Made by a program: the position numbers and the translations under genes. Shown in pieces: positions 22,483 to 31,366 of a stretch of 42,883 nt of DNA. Each line of letters starts with the position of its first letter. Position 1 is the first letter of the stretch. Under the pieces are notes generated by a model. The model was not told the DNA's origin. It did no database searches and saw only the letters and a list, made by a program, of their open reading frames with translations. Source of the DNA: Bacillus glycinifermentans (lineage in GTDB: Bacteria; Bacillota; Bacilli; Bacillales; Bacillaceae); contig NZ_LECW02000002.1 of the NCBI RefSeq assembly GCF_001042475.2, forward strand, positions 1 through 42,883, read 5' to 3'.

Positions 22483-22839
22483 ATGATTCTCAAATGGATA
22501 GAAAATAAGGAGAAGAATAAGTTGATGGATGAGTTAAGTACTTTCATCGACAATTTGATTGGTGAAAGAGATTCATTTGCAGAAAAGCTGAGGAACTTCA
22601 AAAAAGATGAAGAAATCTCTAAATTGTTAAAAGAAAACGAGAATCTTAGAATTAACAGCCTTCATACATTATCTGAAAAAGAAAGGGAGGAAGCGGATGC
22701 TTTTAGGGAAGAACATTGGAAAAAATGTAAAGGTAACACATCTTTTCTTTTAACAGGTGCAAGTATTGGTACAAGAGTAGAGGTGATTTGCTCAAAATGT
22801 AAAACCCAAAAAGACATCACAGACATTAGTGTGTGGTAA
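22483..22839 (+). CDS. hypothetical protein (118 aa), coiled coil plus Cys motif
   Basis: ATG after GGGAGTGGTGG. The N-terminal 80 residues are charged coiled coil (KKDEEISKLLKENENLR); the C-terminal end has HWKKCKG and ICSKCKTQKD, a probable zinc-binding knuckle. Function unknown. Confidence 0.6.
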   Translation: MILKWIENKEKNKLMDELSTFIDNLIGERDSFAEKLRNFKKDEEISKLLKENENLRINSLHTLSEKEREEADAFREEHWKKCKGNTSFLLTGASIGTRVEVICSKCKTQKDITDISVW

Positions 22840-22866
22840 AGAATAATTTATTTCGAGGTGAATAAA

Positions 22867-23094
22867 ATGGCGAAAGTTTATAAAGCAGAATTTTATATTA
22901 CAGATATGTCTAATGAATTTTACAGTGTTGATGATCTTAAAGAAAAAATTGAAGAATCGCCAACATTCAGGTGGTCACTTGTTCATGTTTCAGATGTTAA
23001 AGAATCCGAAGAATTTGAGTGGGGTAATGATTTGAAAATTAACAATATTGCGGCTGCAACAGAGGATTATGAAGAGTATTTTAAGAAGAAATAA
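22867..23094 (+). CDS. small hypothetical protein (75 aa)
   Basis: ATG 22867, 7 bases after GAGGTG; GTG 22858 is part of the SD. Begins MAKVYKAEFYITDMSNEFYS and contains EFEWGNDLKIN. It is alpha/beta and acidic, and resembles a widespread phage small-protein type without known role. Confidence 0.55.
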   Translation: MAKVYKAEFYITDMSNEFYSVDDLKEKIEESPTFRWSLVHVSDVKESEEFEWGNDLKINNIAAATEDYEEYFKKK

Positions 23095-23136
23095 AATCGG
23101 TCTGTTAAATAAACTAATTAAAAGGAATGATATGAA

Positions 23137-23586
23137 TTGGATGTAATTGATGAATTTAAAGGTAAGTATTATTTCTTAAGCAATTTTTATTCAGCCCCAG
23201 TAATGTATCAAGGGATCACATATCAAAATAATGAAGCAGCTTTTCAAGCAATGAAAGTGACAGACAGATCAATTCACTTGGAGTTTTCAGATTTACCTCC
23301 TAATCTAGCAAAAAGGAAAGGGCGTAGAGTTAAACTGAGGCCGGATTGGGAAGAAGTCAAAGAAATGTTTATGTATGAGATCGTGAAAGCTAAATTTGAA
23401 CAAAATGATCAGCTCAAGAATTGGCTTTTACAAACTGGGGAATCAATTTTAATTGAAGGGAACACTTGGGGAGACAGAGTTTGGGGAGTTTGTAACGGGA
23501 TCGGAGAAAACAAACTGGGGAAAATTCTAATGAGGGTAAGAAATGAACTGAAGAGGGGAACAGATGGAACAGACCAATCAATTTGA
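23137..23586 (+). CDS. NADAR-family (YbiA-like) protein
   Basis: 149 aa, TTG 10 bases after AAAGGA. Signature segments: FLSNFYSAPVMYQG, NNEAAFQAMKV, and GNTWGDRVWGVCNGIG followed by NKLGKILMRVR, as in YbiA/DUF1768. NADAR proteins are N-glycosidases acting on ADP-ribose-type N-glycosidic bonds; some remove ADP-ribose from guanine, reversing DarT-like toxins. In a phage this suggests either an antidote to ADP-ribosylating defences or control of NAD+ breakdown products; the specific role is inferred. Overlaps the next gene by 23 bases. Confidence 0.85.
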   Translation: MDVIDEFKGKYYFLSNFYSAPVMYQGITYQNNEAAFQAMKVTDRSIHLEFSDLPPNLAKRKGRRVKLRPDWEEVKEMFMYEIVKAKFEQNDQLKNWLLQTGESILIEGNTWGDRVWGVCNGIGENKLGKILMRVRNELKRGTDGTDQSI

Positions 23587-23740
23587 ATCACTAATAAACA
23601 AGATTCAGAGAAAACTAGATACCACAAAAGAAGCATTAAACGGAAATGATTATTCAAGAGCTCACCGAAACCTTATTAATCTTTCAAACCATAATGAGGA
23701 GCTTATGTATCAGTGTCGGGTGATGATGAAAAAGGGATGA
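23564..23740 (+). CDS. small helical hypothetical protein (58 aa)
   Basis: ATG after GAGGGG, overlapping the end of the NADAR gene. Helical (NQFESLINKIQRKLDTTKEAL...). The size and position near the integrase would suit a recombination directionality factor, but no sequence evidence supports that. Confidence 0.5.
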   Translation: MEQTNQFESLINKIQRKLDTTKEALNGNDYSRAHRNLINLSNHNEELMYQCRVMMKKG

Positions 23741-23787
23741 GGTCTTAAAGAGAAAGCGAATTAAAAATGAAATGGGAGGGTGGTTTA

Positions 23788-24390
23788 TTGGCAGCAAGTA
23801 ATCAAGGTAAAGTATTTGAAGCAAACGTTGAAAAATCAGCAAAAGATCAAAACATTTTCTTTTACAGAATAAAAGATGTCAATCCCATGTTTTTGAGAAG
23901 AGGGGCTGCAGTATCCAAAAACAAATATGATTGTTTCATTCATTATAAAGGATATTTGTTCCCTGTTGAGATGAAATCGACGAAGAATAAGTCCTTCTCA
24001 TTCAGCGAGAAAATTATAAAGCCTCAACAAATCAAATATCTCGCGGAAGCAGCTAAATATCCATACATAATTCCTGGATTCCTGTTTCAATTCAGGGAAC
24101 CGGAAAACAAAGTATATTTCGTACATATTGATGATTTCCTTACATATAAACATATAGCTGAAAATCAGTTAGGACATACATATAAGAATAAAATTAATAA
24201 ATCAAGTATACCGATCAAGATCTGTGAGGAGATCGGGACTGAAGTCAGATGGATGAAGAAAAAAATCAATTATACATATTATCTGAACAAGCTCTGCAAT
24301 GAGCTTATACATAAACATATGTCATTGGACAATCCTACATCAACATACATTGATTGCACCAAGTCATCATTAGGGGTGGTACATCAATGA
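23788..24390 (+). CDS. recU: RecU-type Holliday junction resolvase
   Basis: About 200 aa. TTG 23788 is 4 bases after GGGAGGGTGG; ATG 23767 lies upstream of the SD. RecU signatures: NQGKVFEANVE, FYRIKDVNP, DCFIHYKGYLFPVEMKSTK (catalytic D-ExK), KSFSFSEKI and FLFQFREPENKVYFVHIDDF. It cleaves four-way junctions during recombination-dependent replication and concatemer processing. A phage paralogue of the chromosomal recU. Stop overlaps the next ATG. Confidence 0.9.
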   Translation: MAASNQGKVFEANVEKSAKDQNIFFYRIKDVNPMFLRRGAAVSKNKYDCFIHYKGYLFPVEMKSTKNKSFSFSEKIIKPQQIKYLAEAAKYPYIIPGFLFQFREPENKVYFVHIDDFLTYKHIAENQLGHTYKNKINKSSIPIKICEEIGTEVRWMKKKINYTYYLNKLCNELIHKHMSLDNPTSTYIDCTKSSLGVVHQ

Positions 24391-24533
24391 GTAGACGGAT
24401 AGAATGCCCAGAAAATTATAAAGTAACAACAGAAATAACTGAGGAAGCTCAAAAATGGATTAAGGAGGTGATGCGAAGTAAAAAATTTTATGATTTTGCT
24501 GTATCCTTAATGTATAAGTATAAAAAGATATAG
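24387..24533 (+). CDS. small basic hypothetical protein (48 aa)
   Basis: ATG overlaps the recU stop (ATGA), with GGGGTGG upstream. MSRRIECPENYKVTTEITEE followed by a basic helix (WIKEVMRSKKFYDFAV) and YKYKKI. Last gene before the integrase; function unknown. Confidence 0.5.
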   Translation: MSRRIECPENYKVTTEITEEAQKWIKEVMRSKKFYDFAVSLMYKYKKI

Positions 24534-24538
24534 GCATT

Positions 24539-24568
24539 CAAGTGTATCACCTTCGGGTGATATACTTG
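24539..24568 (+). terminator. UUCG-loop hairpin before the integrase
   Basis: 13-bp stem CAAGTGTATCACC / GGTGATATACTTG (one G-U pair) with a TTCG tetraloop. The following sequence is AT-rich (TTAATTTATA). It probably separates the integrase from upstream transcription. Confidence 0.7.
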
Positions 24569-24614
24569 TTAATTTATATAGCTTAAAGGATAAAGCAATT
24601 GGAGGTAGATGAAA

Positions 24615-26300
24615 TTGCTTATACTCAAAGGAGAAGAAAGACTAAACACAGAGCAAATAATGGGGCTGATCGGAAGAATAAATGCAATTATTTATGTAAG
24701 GGTGTCTACAGCCGATCAAGCTAAAAAAGGTTATTCATTAGAATCGCAGATTGATAGATGCAAAGAAAGAGCAATAACAAAATTCGGATATAAGGACAGT
24801 GAATTAATCACTCTGATCGAGCCAGGTAAAATGGGGGATGACCCCAATAGACCTGCTCTTAATCATGCTTTGTATTTAATGGAAAAAGGATTGGGGAAAA
24901 AATTTATTGTCCTACATCCAGATCGATTAACAAGAGATAATACATTACAAGGTATTGTTTCTCGAAAAATTTGGTCAATGGGTGTTGATATTGAATTCAT
25001 TGAATTTGAAGTAGATCCAACAAATCCAGAATCCATGCTTATGTACAATATCCAAGGATCTATTGCCCAATACAATAAAGCAAAAATCAGTGCAAATTCT
25101 AAAAGGGGCAGGTTCGCTAAGGCAAAAAAAGGCGAATTCCCATCGTTTAAAAGGTTATATGGGTATACATTCAATAAAGAAACTGACATTCCAGAATATA
25201 ACGAAGAAGAACGAGCAATTTTACTTGAAATGAAAAACATGCTCTTAATACAAGGAATGTCTTCAAATGAAATAGCCAAAGAACTTTCACGAAGAGGATT
25301 ACCTGCACCTGATGGTGACATCTGGTATCAAGCAACAGTTAGCAGAATTCTTCAAAATGAGGATTACACAGGGGATTTTTATTATGGGAAATCCAAGGTG
25401 GTTCAAATAAACGGAGAGAAAAAACAAGTCCCAACACCTGAAGAGGAGTGGGTATTAATTAAAATTCCCCCAATGTGGGATCATGAGACAAGAGACCAGA
25501 TTATAAAACACTTAAAGGCGAACAGAAAAGGTGGACGTCGATCCCCGAGGGACTATTTATTGAAAAATAAAGCGAAATGCGGCCGTTGTGGTAGCGCCTG
25601 TGGATCAGGAAGTGTTTCAAGATCAAAATCAGGTGTATATAAGTATTATGCGTGTAGAAGAAAAAATGCAAAGGGCTATCAGAATGGAAAGAAAGTGTTG
25701 CAATGTCAAGGTAAGAATTGGCGAGTTGACATTGTGGATGATGTATTTTGGAAATGGTTTAAGAAGCTTCTAAAGAATCCGACTGAATTTTTAGAACGAT
25801 TATTAGCCGAAACCTCAAATGAAAAGAAAATTGAAGAACTAAAAAATAAAGCGAACAAGTTGGAGAAACAAATTGAAAGTATTGATTCTGAAATTGCAAA
25901 TTACGTAATTCTTTTTGGTAAAGGAAAAATTAAGGAAGATATGTTTGATAAACTAACTCAACCTCTTGAACAAAACAAAAAGTATGTTGAAAATGAATTG
26001 AGCGTAATTAAATCCCAGCTAAAAACAAATAAAGAAGTTGAAGATAAAAACCAAAAAATAATGCAATATGTAGAATCTTTTTCTGAAATGGTTGACAAAG
26101 ATCTTTCAATGGATGAAAAAAGAAAACTCATTGATTTTTTCATTGAAAGGGTAACACTGTTTGATGATGACCATATGGAAATTGTGTGGAACGGGAAAAA
26201 TGATCAGAAAACTCAAGGTGTGCTATTTAATGAAGAGATGGGAGCAGTTCTTGATAACTCACACAGAAACTTAAACCATATTCAAACATATGGAGGATAA
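24615..26300 (+). CDS. large serine recombinase (phage integrase)
   Basis: About 561 aa. TTG 24615 is 8 bases after GGAGGT; ATG 24609 is too close to it. Domain order: catalytic domain with YVRVSTADQA (nucleophilic Ser near residue 33) and LHPDRLTRDN, the Recombinase domain (about 180-300), zinc ribbon (CGRCGSAC, then CRRK), a coiled-coil insertion (KKIEELKNKANKLEKQIE) and the C-terminal part. SPbeta uses a similar enzyme (SprA). The last codons (CAA ACA TAT GGA GGA TAA) overlap the attachment junction, so the stop is provided by the spoVK-side sequence. Confidence 0.95.
   Translation: MLILKGEERLNTEQIMGLIGRINAIIYVRVSTADQAKKGYSLESQIDRCKERAITKFGYKDSELITLIEPGKMGDDPNRPALNHALYLMEKGLGKKFIVLHPDRLTRDNTLQGIVSRKIWSMGVDIEFIEFEVDPTNPESMLMYNIQGSIAQYNKAKISANSKRGRFAKAKKGEFPSFKRLYGYTFNKETDIPEYNEEERAILLEMKNMLLIQGMSSNEIAKELSRRGLPAPDGDIWYQATVSRILQNEDYTGDFYYGKSKVVQINGEKKQVPTPEEEWVLIKIPPMWDHETRDQIIKHLKANRKGGRRSPRDYLLKNKAKCGRCGSACGSGSVSRSKSGVYKYYACRRKNAKGYQNGKKVLQCQGKNWRVDIVDDVFWKWFKKLLKNPTEFLERLLAETSNEKKIEELKNKANKLEKQIESIDSEIANYVILFGKGKIKEDMFDKLTQPLEQNKKYVENELSVIKSQLKTNKEVEDKNQKIMQYVESFSEMVDKDLSMDEKRKLIDFFIERVTLFDDDHMEIVWNGKNDQKTQGVLFNEEMGAVLDNSHRNLNHIQTYGG
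26284..26300 (+). other. attachment junction (prophage right end in spoVK)
   Basis: From here the reading frame codes KHMEDK of SpoVK and continues as a normal SpoVK C-terminus, while to the left the DNA is phage. The crossover core must lie at or just left of AAACATATGGAGGATAA. The partner att site is outside the window, so its exact limits cannot be set. Confidence 0.65.
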
Positions 26301-26697
26301 ACGCAATGAATTTATATTAATCCTTGCCGGCTATTCGAGGGAAATGGATCATTTTCTCTCTTTAAACCCGGGTCTTCAGTCAAGATTTCCGATCAGCATC
26401 GATTTTCCTGATTATTCGGTATCCCAACTGATGGATATCGCCAAACGCATGATGGCTGAACGGGAATATCAGTTCAGCCCTGAAGCGGAATGGAAGCTGA
26501 AGGACCATTTGATGGCAGTCAAAAGCACGGTCAGTCCGGCAAAATTCAGCAACGGCCGCTATGTCCGCAACTTAATCGAAAAATCGATCCGTTCCCAGGC
26601 GATGCGGCTATTGATGGGAGACTGCTATTTGAAGAACGAATTGATGACCATTAAAAGCCAGGATCTCGATGTGAAAGAAGACGCGGCGCACGCATGA
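26290..26697 (+). pseudogene. spoVK: stage V sporulation protein K, 3' part (split by the prophage)
   Basis: About 135 C-terminal residues of the AAA-ATPase SpoVK: FILILAGYSREMDHFLSLNP is the sensor-1 region, and SRFPISIDFPDYS with the FSNGRYVRNLIEKSIRSQAM sensor-2 helix follow. The Walker A/B half is missing and must lie beyond the left prophage end. SpoVK is needed for spore maturation in B. subtilis. ATG 26290 is an internal Met (HMEDK), not a natural start. Prophage excision would restore the gene, as for spsM/SPbeta and sigK/skin. Confidence 0.9.
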
Positions 26698-26716
26698 CCC
26701 GCGCTTCTTTTTTTAT
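26677..26716 (+). terminator. terminator after spoVK
   Basis: GAAGACGCGG pairs with CCGCGCTTC (one bulge) and runs into TTTTTTT, overlapping the stop codon. Confidence 0.7.
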
Positions 26717-26800
26717 TTTCAAGGAGTTCTGGCAACCTCTCCCTACGTTTGTTATGATAGTACTGTTTATTGACTATGTTTTAGAAAGGAACATGATCAT

Positions 26801-28063
26801 TTGAATGGACAGGATGTCATAAAAGAAAAGGCCATATTAGTCGGATGCCAGCTTCCGCACGTCTCTGACGAGCGCTTCGCCTATTCGATGGAAGAGCTCG
26901 CCGCGTTGACGAAAACGGCTGACGGGACGGTCGTCTCCACCGTTACGCAAAAGCGGAACCGGGCGGACGCTGCTACATATATCGGAAAAGGAAAAGTAGA
27001 TGAACTGGAGGCGCTCTGTGAAGAACTGTCGCCAGACGTTGTGATTTTTAATGATGAATTGTCGCCGAGCCAGCTCAAAGCGCTTGCCACGAGTCTCGAC
27101 GTGAAAATCATCGACCGGACGCAATTAATTCTCGACATTTTTGCGAAACGGGCCAGAACGAGGGAAGGGAAGCTGCAAATCGAGCTGGCCCAGCTTCAGT
27201 ATGCGCTCCCGCGGTTAAGCGGACAGGGGATCAACCTGTCAAGGCAAGGAGGCGGTATCGGCACGAGAGGTCCGGGGGAAACGAAGCTTGAAACCGATCG
27301 GCGCCACATCAGAAACAGAATTCACGAAATTAACGTTCAGCTCTCAACCGTCATCCGCCATAGAAGCAGATACAGAGAGAGAAGAAAGAAAAACGGCGTC
27401 TTGCAGATCGCCCTCGTCGGCTATACAAATGCGGGAAAATCGACGTGGTTCAACCTTTTGACGGACGCTGACAGCTACGAAGAAAACCTGCTGTTTGCAA
27501 CGCTCGATCCGATGACGCGAAAAATGACGCTGCCGAGCGGCTACAGCGTGCTTTTATCGGATACGGTCGGATTTATTCAGGATCTGCCAACAACGCTAAT
27601 CGCTGCATTCCGGTCGACATTGGAAGAAGTGAAAGAAGCCGATTTGATTCTTCATATGATCGATTCTTCACACGAAGATTATGAAGGACACGAGGCTACG
27701 GTCAAGCGTCTTCTCAAGGAGCTTGAAGCAGATGATATACCTGTGCTCACGATCTACAACAAAAGGGATCAAAAAAGGCCGGACTTCATCCCTTCATCCG
27801 GAAAGGGCCATATCATGCTAAGCGCCAAGATCAGCAGTGACTTGCCGCTGTTTAAACAGGCGGTAGAATCCTATATCAAAAAAGAGCTGCTCATTCCGTA
27901 TACGGTGCACATTCCCGCCTCAGAAGGCAGGCTCCTATCAAAGGTGAAATCCGAAACGATGGTGCAAAACACCGCCTTTCAGGAAGAATGGGAAGTATAC
28001 GATGTGGAAGGCTATATCCTTCCCGAACAGAACATTTTGGGAGAGCTAAAGAAGTTTATGTAA
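26801..28063 (+). CDS. hflX: ribosome-associated GTPase HflX
   Basis: 420 aa (YnbA). TTG start after GAAAGGAAC. N-terminal HflX domain with the glycine-rich [19 protein letters not shown] linker (about residue 145-165), then the GTPase domain: G1 [10 protein letters not shown]3 DTVGF, G4 NKRD, G5 SAK. HflX splits stalled or hibernating 70S ribosomes, notably after heat or antibiotics. Order spoVK-hflX-ynbB is the B. subtilis one. A possible sigma-A promoter (CTGGCA, 18 bp, TATGAT) lies upstream near 26730-26760. Confidence 0.95.
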   Translation: MNGQDVIKEKAILVGCQLPHVSDERFAYSMEELAALTKTADGTVVSTVTQKRNRADAATYIGKGKVDELEALCEELSPDVVIFNDELSPSQLKALATSLDVKIIDRTQLILDIFAKRARTREGKLQIELAQLQYALPRLSGQGINLSRQGGGIGTRGPGETKLETDRRHIRNRIHEINVQLSTVIRHRSRYRERRKKNGVLQIALVGYTNAGKSTWFNLLTDADSYEENLLFATLDPMTRKMTLPSGYSVLLSDTVGFIQDLPTTLIAAFRSTLEEVKEADLILHMIDSSHEDYEGHEATVKRLLKELEADDIPVLTIYNKRDQKRPDFIPSSGKGHIMLSAKISSDLPLFKQAVESYIKKELLIPYTVHIPASEGRLLSKVKSETMVQNTAFQEEWEVYDVEGYILPEQNILGELKKFM

Positions 28064-28073
28064 GAAAGGACAC

Positions 28074-29348
28074 TTGCAAAACATGTTTGAGACATTAAAA
28101 CACGGAGATTTATTGAAAAAAACAGCAATCGAAACCGAAAAAGACATCGCGGCCGTCCACAAAAAAATCGACGAAATGAGCGAGCGGAACGAGTGGAGGG
28201 TGCTGGAAAGCTACCGAAAGCATAGAGTATCAGACACCCATTTTACGCCTTCGACAGGCTACGGCTATGACGATATCGGCCGCGATACGCTTGAAGCCGT
28301 CTACGCCGATGTATTCGGCGGTGAAGCGGGGCTTGTCAGGCCGCAGATCATCTCGGGGACCCATGCGATATCGATCGCTTTATTCGGCGTTCTCCGCCCG
28401 GGAGACGAACTCCTTTATATCACAGGAAAACCGTACGATACGCTCGAAGAAATCGTCGGCGTGAGAGGCGAAGAACATTCAGGCTCGCTGAAGGATTTCA
28501 ACATCGGCTACAGCCACATCGAATTGACAGAGCAGGGAACCGTCGATTTTGACAGCGTTGCATCTGCGATTACGCCCCGGACAAAGGCAGTCGGGATACA
28601 GCGTTCTAAGGGCTATGCCAACCGGCCTTCTTTTACGATTGACGAGATTGAAGAAATGATTCGGTTTGTAAAAGGCATAAATGAAGACATCATCGTCTTC
28701 GTCGACAACTGCTACGGCGAATTTGTGGAAGACCGCGAGCCTTGCCACGTCGGAGCCGATCTGATGGCCGGCTCGCTTATAAAAAATCCCGGAGGCGGAC
28801 TGGCCAAAACGGGAGGGTATATCGTCGGAAAAGAACAATGGGTGAAAGCGTGCTCATACAGAATGACATCCCCGGGAATCGGCAGAGAAGCCGGGGCATC
28901 GCTTTACTCGCTCCAAGAGATGTACCAAGGCTTCTTCCTCGCGCCGCACGTTGTCTCCCAGGCGTTAAAAGGAGCTGTGTTCACCGCCCGCTTCCTTGAA
29001 AAGCTCGGCTTTCGCTCAAACCCTTCATGGGATGCGAAACGCACCGACTTGATCCAGTCCGTCGAATTTTCCGGACCTGAACAAATGATCGCCTTCTGCC
29101 AGGCGATTCAGTACGCTTCACCAGTCAACGCCCATGTGACGCCATATCCGAGCTATATGCCCGGATATGAAGACGACGTCATTATGGCTGCCGGCACGTT
29201 TATACAAGGGGCAAGCATTGAATTATCAGCTGATGGCCCTATACGGCCGCCATATGTTGCCTACGTGCAAGGCGGCTTAACCTATGCCCACGTCAAAAAT
29301 GCGATTTGCAGCGCTGTCGATGCCTTGATGGACAGACAATTAATATGA
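28074..29348 (+). CDS. ynbB: PLP-dependent YnbB (methionine gamma-lyase/aluminium-resistance family)
   Basis: 424 aa, TTG 10 bases after the hflX stop, SD GAAAGGA. Fold-type-I PLP enzyme: substrate loop STGYGYDDIGRDTLE, cofactor-binding ISGTHAISIALFG, VDNCYGEFVE aspartate and the PLP lysine in SLIKNPGGGLAKTGGY. Annotated in databases as methionine gamma-lyase-like or aluminium resistance protein; the physiological substrate is unknown. Co-transcribed with hflX by spacing. Confidence 0.9.
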   Translation: MQNMFETLKHGDLLKKTAIETEKDIAAVHKKIDEMSERNEWRVLESYRKHRVSDTHFTPSTGYGYDDIGRDTLEAVYADVFGGEAGLVRPQIISGTHAISIALFGVLRPGDELLYITGKPYDTLEEIVGVRGEEHSGSLKDFNIGYSHIELTEQGTVDFDSVASAITPRTKAVGIQRSKGYANRPSFTIDEIEEMIRFVKGINEDIIVFVDNCYGEFVEDREPCHVGADLMAGSLIKNPGGGLAKTGGYIVGKEQWVKACSYRMTSPGIGREAGASLYSLQEMYQGFFLAPHVVSQALKGAVFTARFLEKLGFRSNPSWDAKRTDLIQSVEFSGPEQMIAFCQAIQYASPVNAHVTPYPSYMPGYEDDVIMAAGTFIQGASIELSADGPIRPPYVAYVQGGLTYAHVKNAICSAVDALMDRQLI

Positions 29349-29370
29349 AAAAAATAAACAATAAAATTGA

Positions 29371-29421
29371 TGTGAAGAATCCTAACATCATGTTGACACA
29401 TTTTATTACATCACATATAAT
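29371..29421 (+). promoter_or_regulatory. glnRA promoter with GlnR/TnrA operators
   Basis: TGTGAAGAATCCTAACA (29371-29387) matches TGTNA-N7-TNACA perfectly. A second, weaker site TGACACATTTTATTACA (29395-29411) overlaps the promoter TTGACA (29393-29398), 17 bp, TATAAT (29416-29421). This is the B. subtilis glnRA arrangement: GlnR (and TnrA) repress the operon in nitrogen excess. Confidence 0.9.
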
Positions 29422-29451
29422 ACATTTATATAAGAAAAGGAGGAAATTGAG

Positions 29452-29859
29452 ATGAGTGATAAAATTCGCCGCTCAATGCCCTTATTTCCCATAGGAATCG
29501 TGATGCAGCTCACCGAATTATCGGCAAGACAAATTCGGTATTATGAGGAAAATGGACTGGTATCTCCCGCTAGAAGCGAAGGGAACAGACGCCTATTTTC
29601 ATTTCAGGATGTAGATAAGCTGCTCGAGATTAAAGATTTGATCGATCAAGGTGTAAACATGGCGGGAATCAAGAAAATTTTCGCCAAAACGGAAAACGAA
29701 CAAAAACTTGAGAAACAAGACAAACCGAAAAAAGCCGAAAAGCACGATTTGTCAGATGAAGAATTGAGACAGCTGCTGAAAAACGAACTCATTCAAGCAG
29801 GCCGTTTCCAAAGAGGGACGACATTCCGCCAGGGAGACATGTCCAGGTTTTTTCATTAA
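29452..29859 (+). CDS. glnR: nitrogen repressor GlnR
   Basis: 135 aa MerR-family regulator: winged helix with [20 protein letters not shown] and [15 protein letters not shown], then a Lys/Glu-rich C-terminal tail that in B. subtilis senses feedback-inhibited glutamine synthetase. First gene of glnRA; represses its own operon through the operators upstream. SD AAGGAGG. Confidence 0.96.
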   Translation: MSDKIRRSMPLFPIGIVMQLTELSARQIRYYEENGLVSPARSEGNRRLFSFQDVDKLLEIKDLIDQGVNMAGIKKIFAKTENEQKLEKQDKPKKAEKHDLSDEELRQLLKNELIQAGRFQRGTTFRQGDMSRFFH

Positions 29860-29915
29860 TTCGTTAGCAACTGCATTGCTATATACATTTACCTTTTAGA
29901 GGAGGAGTTTTACGA

Positions 29916-31250
29916 ATGGCAAAGTATACAAGAGACGATATTGTTAAACTAGTAAACGAGGAGAACGTCAAATACATTCGCCTTCAGTTTACTGACATTC
30001 TTGGAACGATCAAAAACGTTGAAATTCCTGTGAGCCAGCTGGAAAAAGCACTTGATAATAAAGTCATGTTCGACGGCTCTTCAATCGAAGGATTCGTACG
30101 CATCGAAGAATCAGATATGTACTTATACCCTGACCTGGACACTTTTGTCATTTTCCCTTGGACAGCCGAAAAAGGTAAAGTAGCCCGCTTCATTTGCGAC
30201 ATTTACAATCCGGACGGCACACCGTTCGAAGGTGATCCGCGCAACAACCTGAAACGCATTTTGAAAGAAATGGAAGACATGGGCTTCTCAGATTTCAACC
30301 TTGGACCAGAACCGGAATTCTTCCTGTTCAAGCTTGACGAAAAAGGCGAGCCTACGCTCGAACTGAACGACAAAGGCGGATACTTTGACCTCGCTCCGAC
30401 TGACCTCGGCGAAAACTGCCGCCGCGACATCGTCCTTGAGCTCGAAGAAATGGGCTTTGAAATCGAAGCGTCTCACCACGAAGTCGCTCCCGGACAGCAC
30501 GAAATCGACTTCAAATACGCCGGCGCCGTTCGCGCTTGTGACGACATCCAAACATTCAAGCTCGTCGTCAAAACGATCGCACGCAAACACGGCCTGCATG
30601 CGACATTTATGCCAAAACCATTGTTTGGTGTTAACGGATCAGGCATGCACTGCAATCTATCACTCTTCCAAAACGGCGTCAACGCCTTCTTTGACAAAGA
30701 CGCTGACCTTCAGCTGAGTGAGACTGCAAGACAATTTATCGCCGGCATCGTGAAGCACGCAACAAGCTTTACAGCCGTAACAAACCCGACGGTCAACTCT
30801 TACAAACGCCTTGTTCCAGGCTATGAAGCACCTTGCTATGTAGCATGGAGCGCGCAAAACAGAAGCCCGTTAATCCGCATCCCGGCTTCCCGCGGCATCA
30901 GCACCCGCGTAGAAGTAAGAAGCGTTGACCCTTCTGCAAACCCGTACCTTGCCTTGAGCGTACTGCTTGCAGCAGGCCTTGACGGTATCAAAAACAAACT
31001 GGAAGCACCGGCTCCGATCGACCGCAACATCTATGTCATGAGCAAAGAAGAGCGCCTCGAAAACGGAATCGTCGACCTTCCGGCAACTCTTGCAGACGCC
31101 CTGGAAGAATTCAAATCAAACGAAGTCATGGTCAAAGCCCTCGGCGACCATCTATTCGAACACTTCGTCGAAGCAAAAGAAATCGAATGGGATATGTTCC
31201 GCACACAAGTCCATCCTTGGGAGCGCGAGCAGTATATGTCTCAGTATTAA
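29916..31250 (+). CDS. glnA: type I glutamine synthetase
   Basis: 444 aa, the standard GSI-alpha length. Makes glutamine from glutamate, ammonia and ATP as a dodecamer. Signatures: [32 protein letters not shown] (ATP/glutamate site) and [13 protein letters not shown]. No adenylylation site, as usual in Bacillus; control is by feedback inhibition and GlnR/TnrA. SD GAGGAGG, 56 bases after glnR. Confidence 0.98.
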   Translation: MAKYTRDDIVKLVNEENVKYIRLQFTDILGTIKNVEIPVSQLEKALDNKVMFDGSSIEGFVRIEESDMYLYPDLDTFVIFPWTAEKGKVARFICDIYNPDGTPFEGDPRNNLKRILKEMEDMGFSDFNLGPEPEFFLFKLDEKGEPTLELNDKGGYFDLAPTDLGENCRRDIVLELEEMGFEIEASHHEVAPGQHEIDFKYAGAVRACDDIQTFKLVVKTIARKHGLHATFMPKPLFGVNGSGMHCNLSLFQNGVNAFFDKDADLQLSETARQFIAGIVKHATSFTAVTNPTVNSYKRLVPGYEAPCYVAWSAQNRSPLIRIPASRGISTRVEVRSVDPSANPYLALSVLLAAGLDGIKNKLEAPAPIDRNIYVMSKEERLENGIVDLPATLADALEEFKSNEVMVKALGDHLFEHFVEAKEIEWDMFRTQVHPWEREQYMSQY

Positions 31251-31259
31251 TTTAGAAAT

Positions 31260-31290
31260 CCCTTGGCACAATTGGTGTCAGGGGGTTTTT
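31260..31290 (+). terminator. glnA terminator, next to the right prophage end
   Basis: CCCTTGGCAC / GTGTCAGGGG 10-bp stem (with G-U pairs) followed by GTTTTT. The right prophage must begin at or shortly after this hairpin. Confidence 0.8.
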
Positions 31291-31293
31291 AAA

Positions 31294-31352
31294 TTTTGGT
31301 CAAAAAATTGCAGGGACGTTCTTTTTGGTCTTTGACCAAAATACGACCAAAA
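31294..31352. repeat. clustered TTTGGTC/GACCAAA repeats near the att site
   Basis: Four copies in 60 bases: TTTTGGTCAAAA (31294), a palindrome TTTTGGTC-TTT-GACCAAAA (31323-31341) and GACCAAAA (about 31345). They lie between glnA and the tyrosine integrase gene, where arm-type integrase or excisionase sites are expected. Confidence 0.5.
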
Positions 31353-31366
31353 AAAATTTGAAGTTA

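Noticed and set aside
24387..24533. 48-aa protein as recombination directionality factor of the serine integrase
   Set aside because: Position fits, but there is no recognisable similarity; in SPbeta the factor lies on the other side of the att site.
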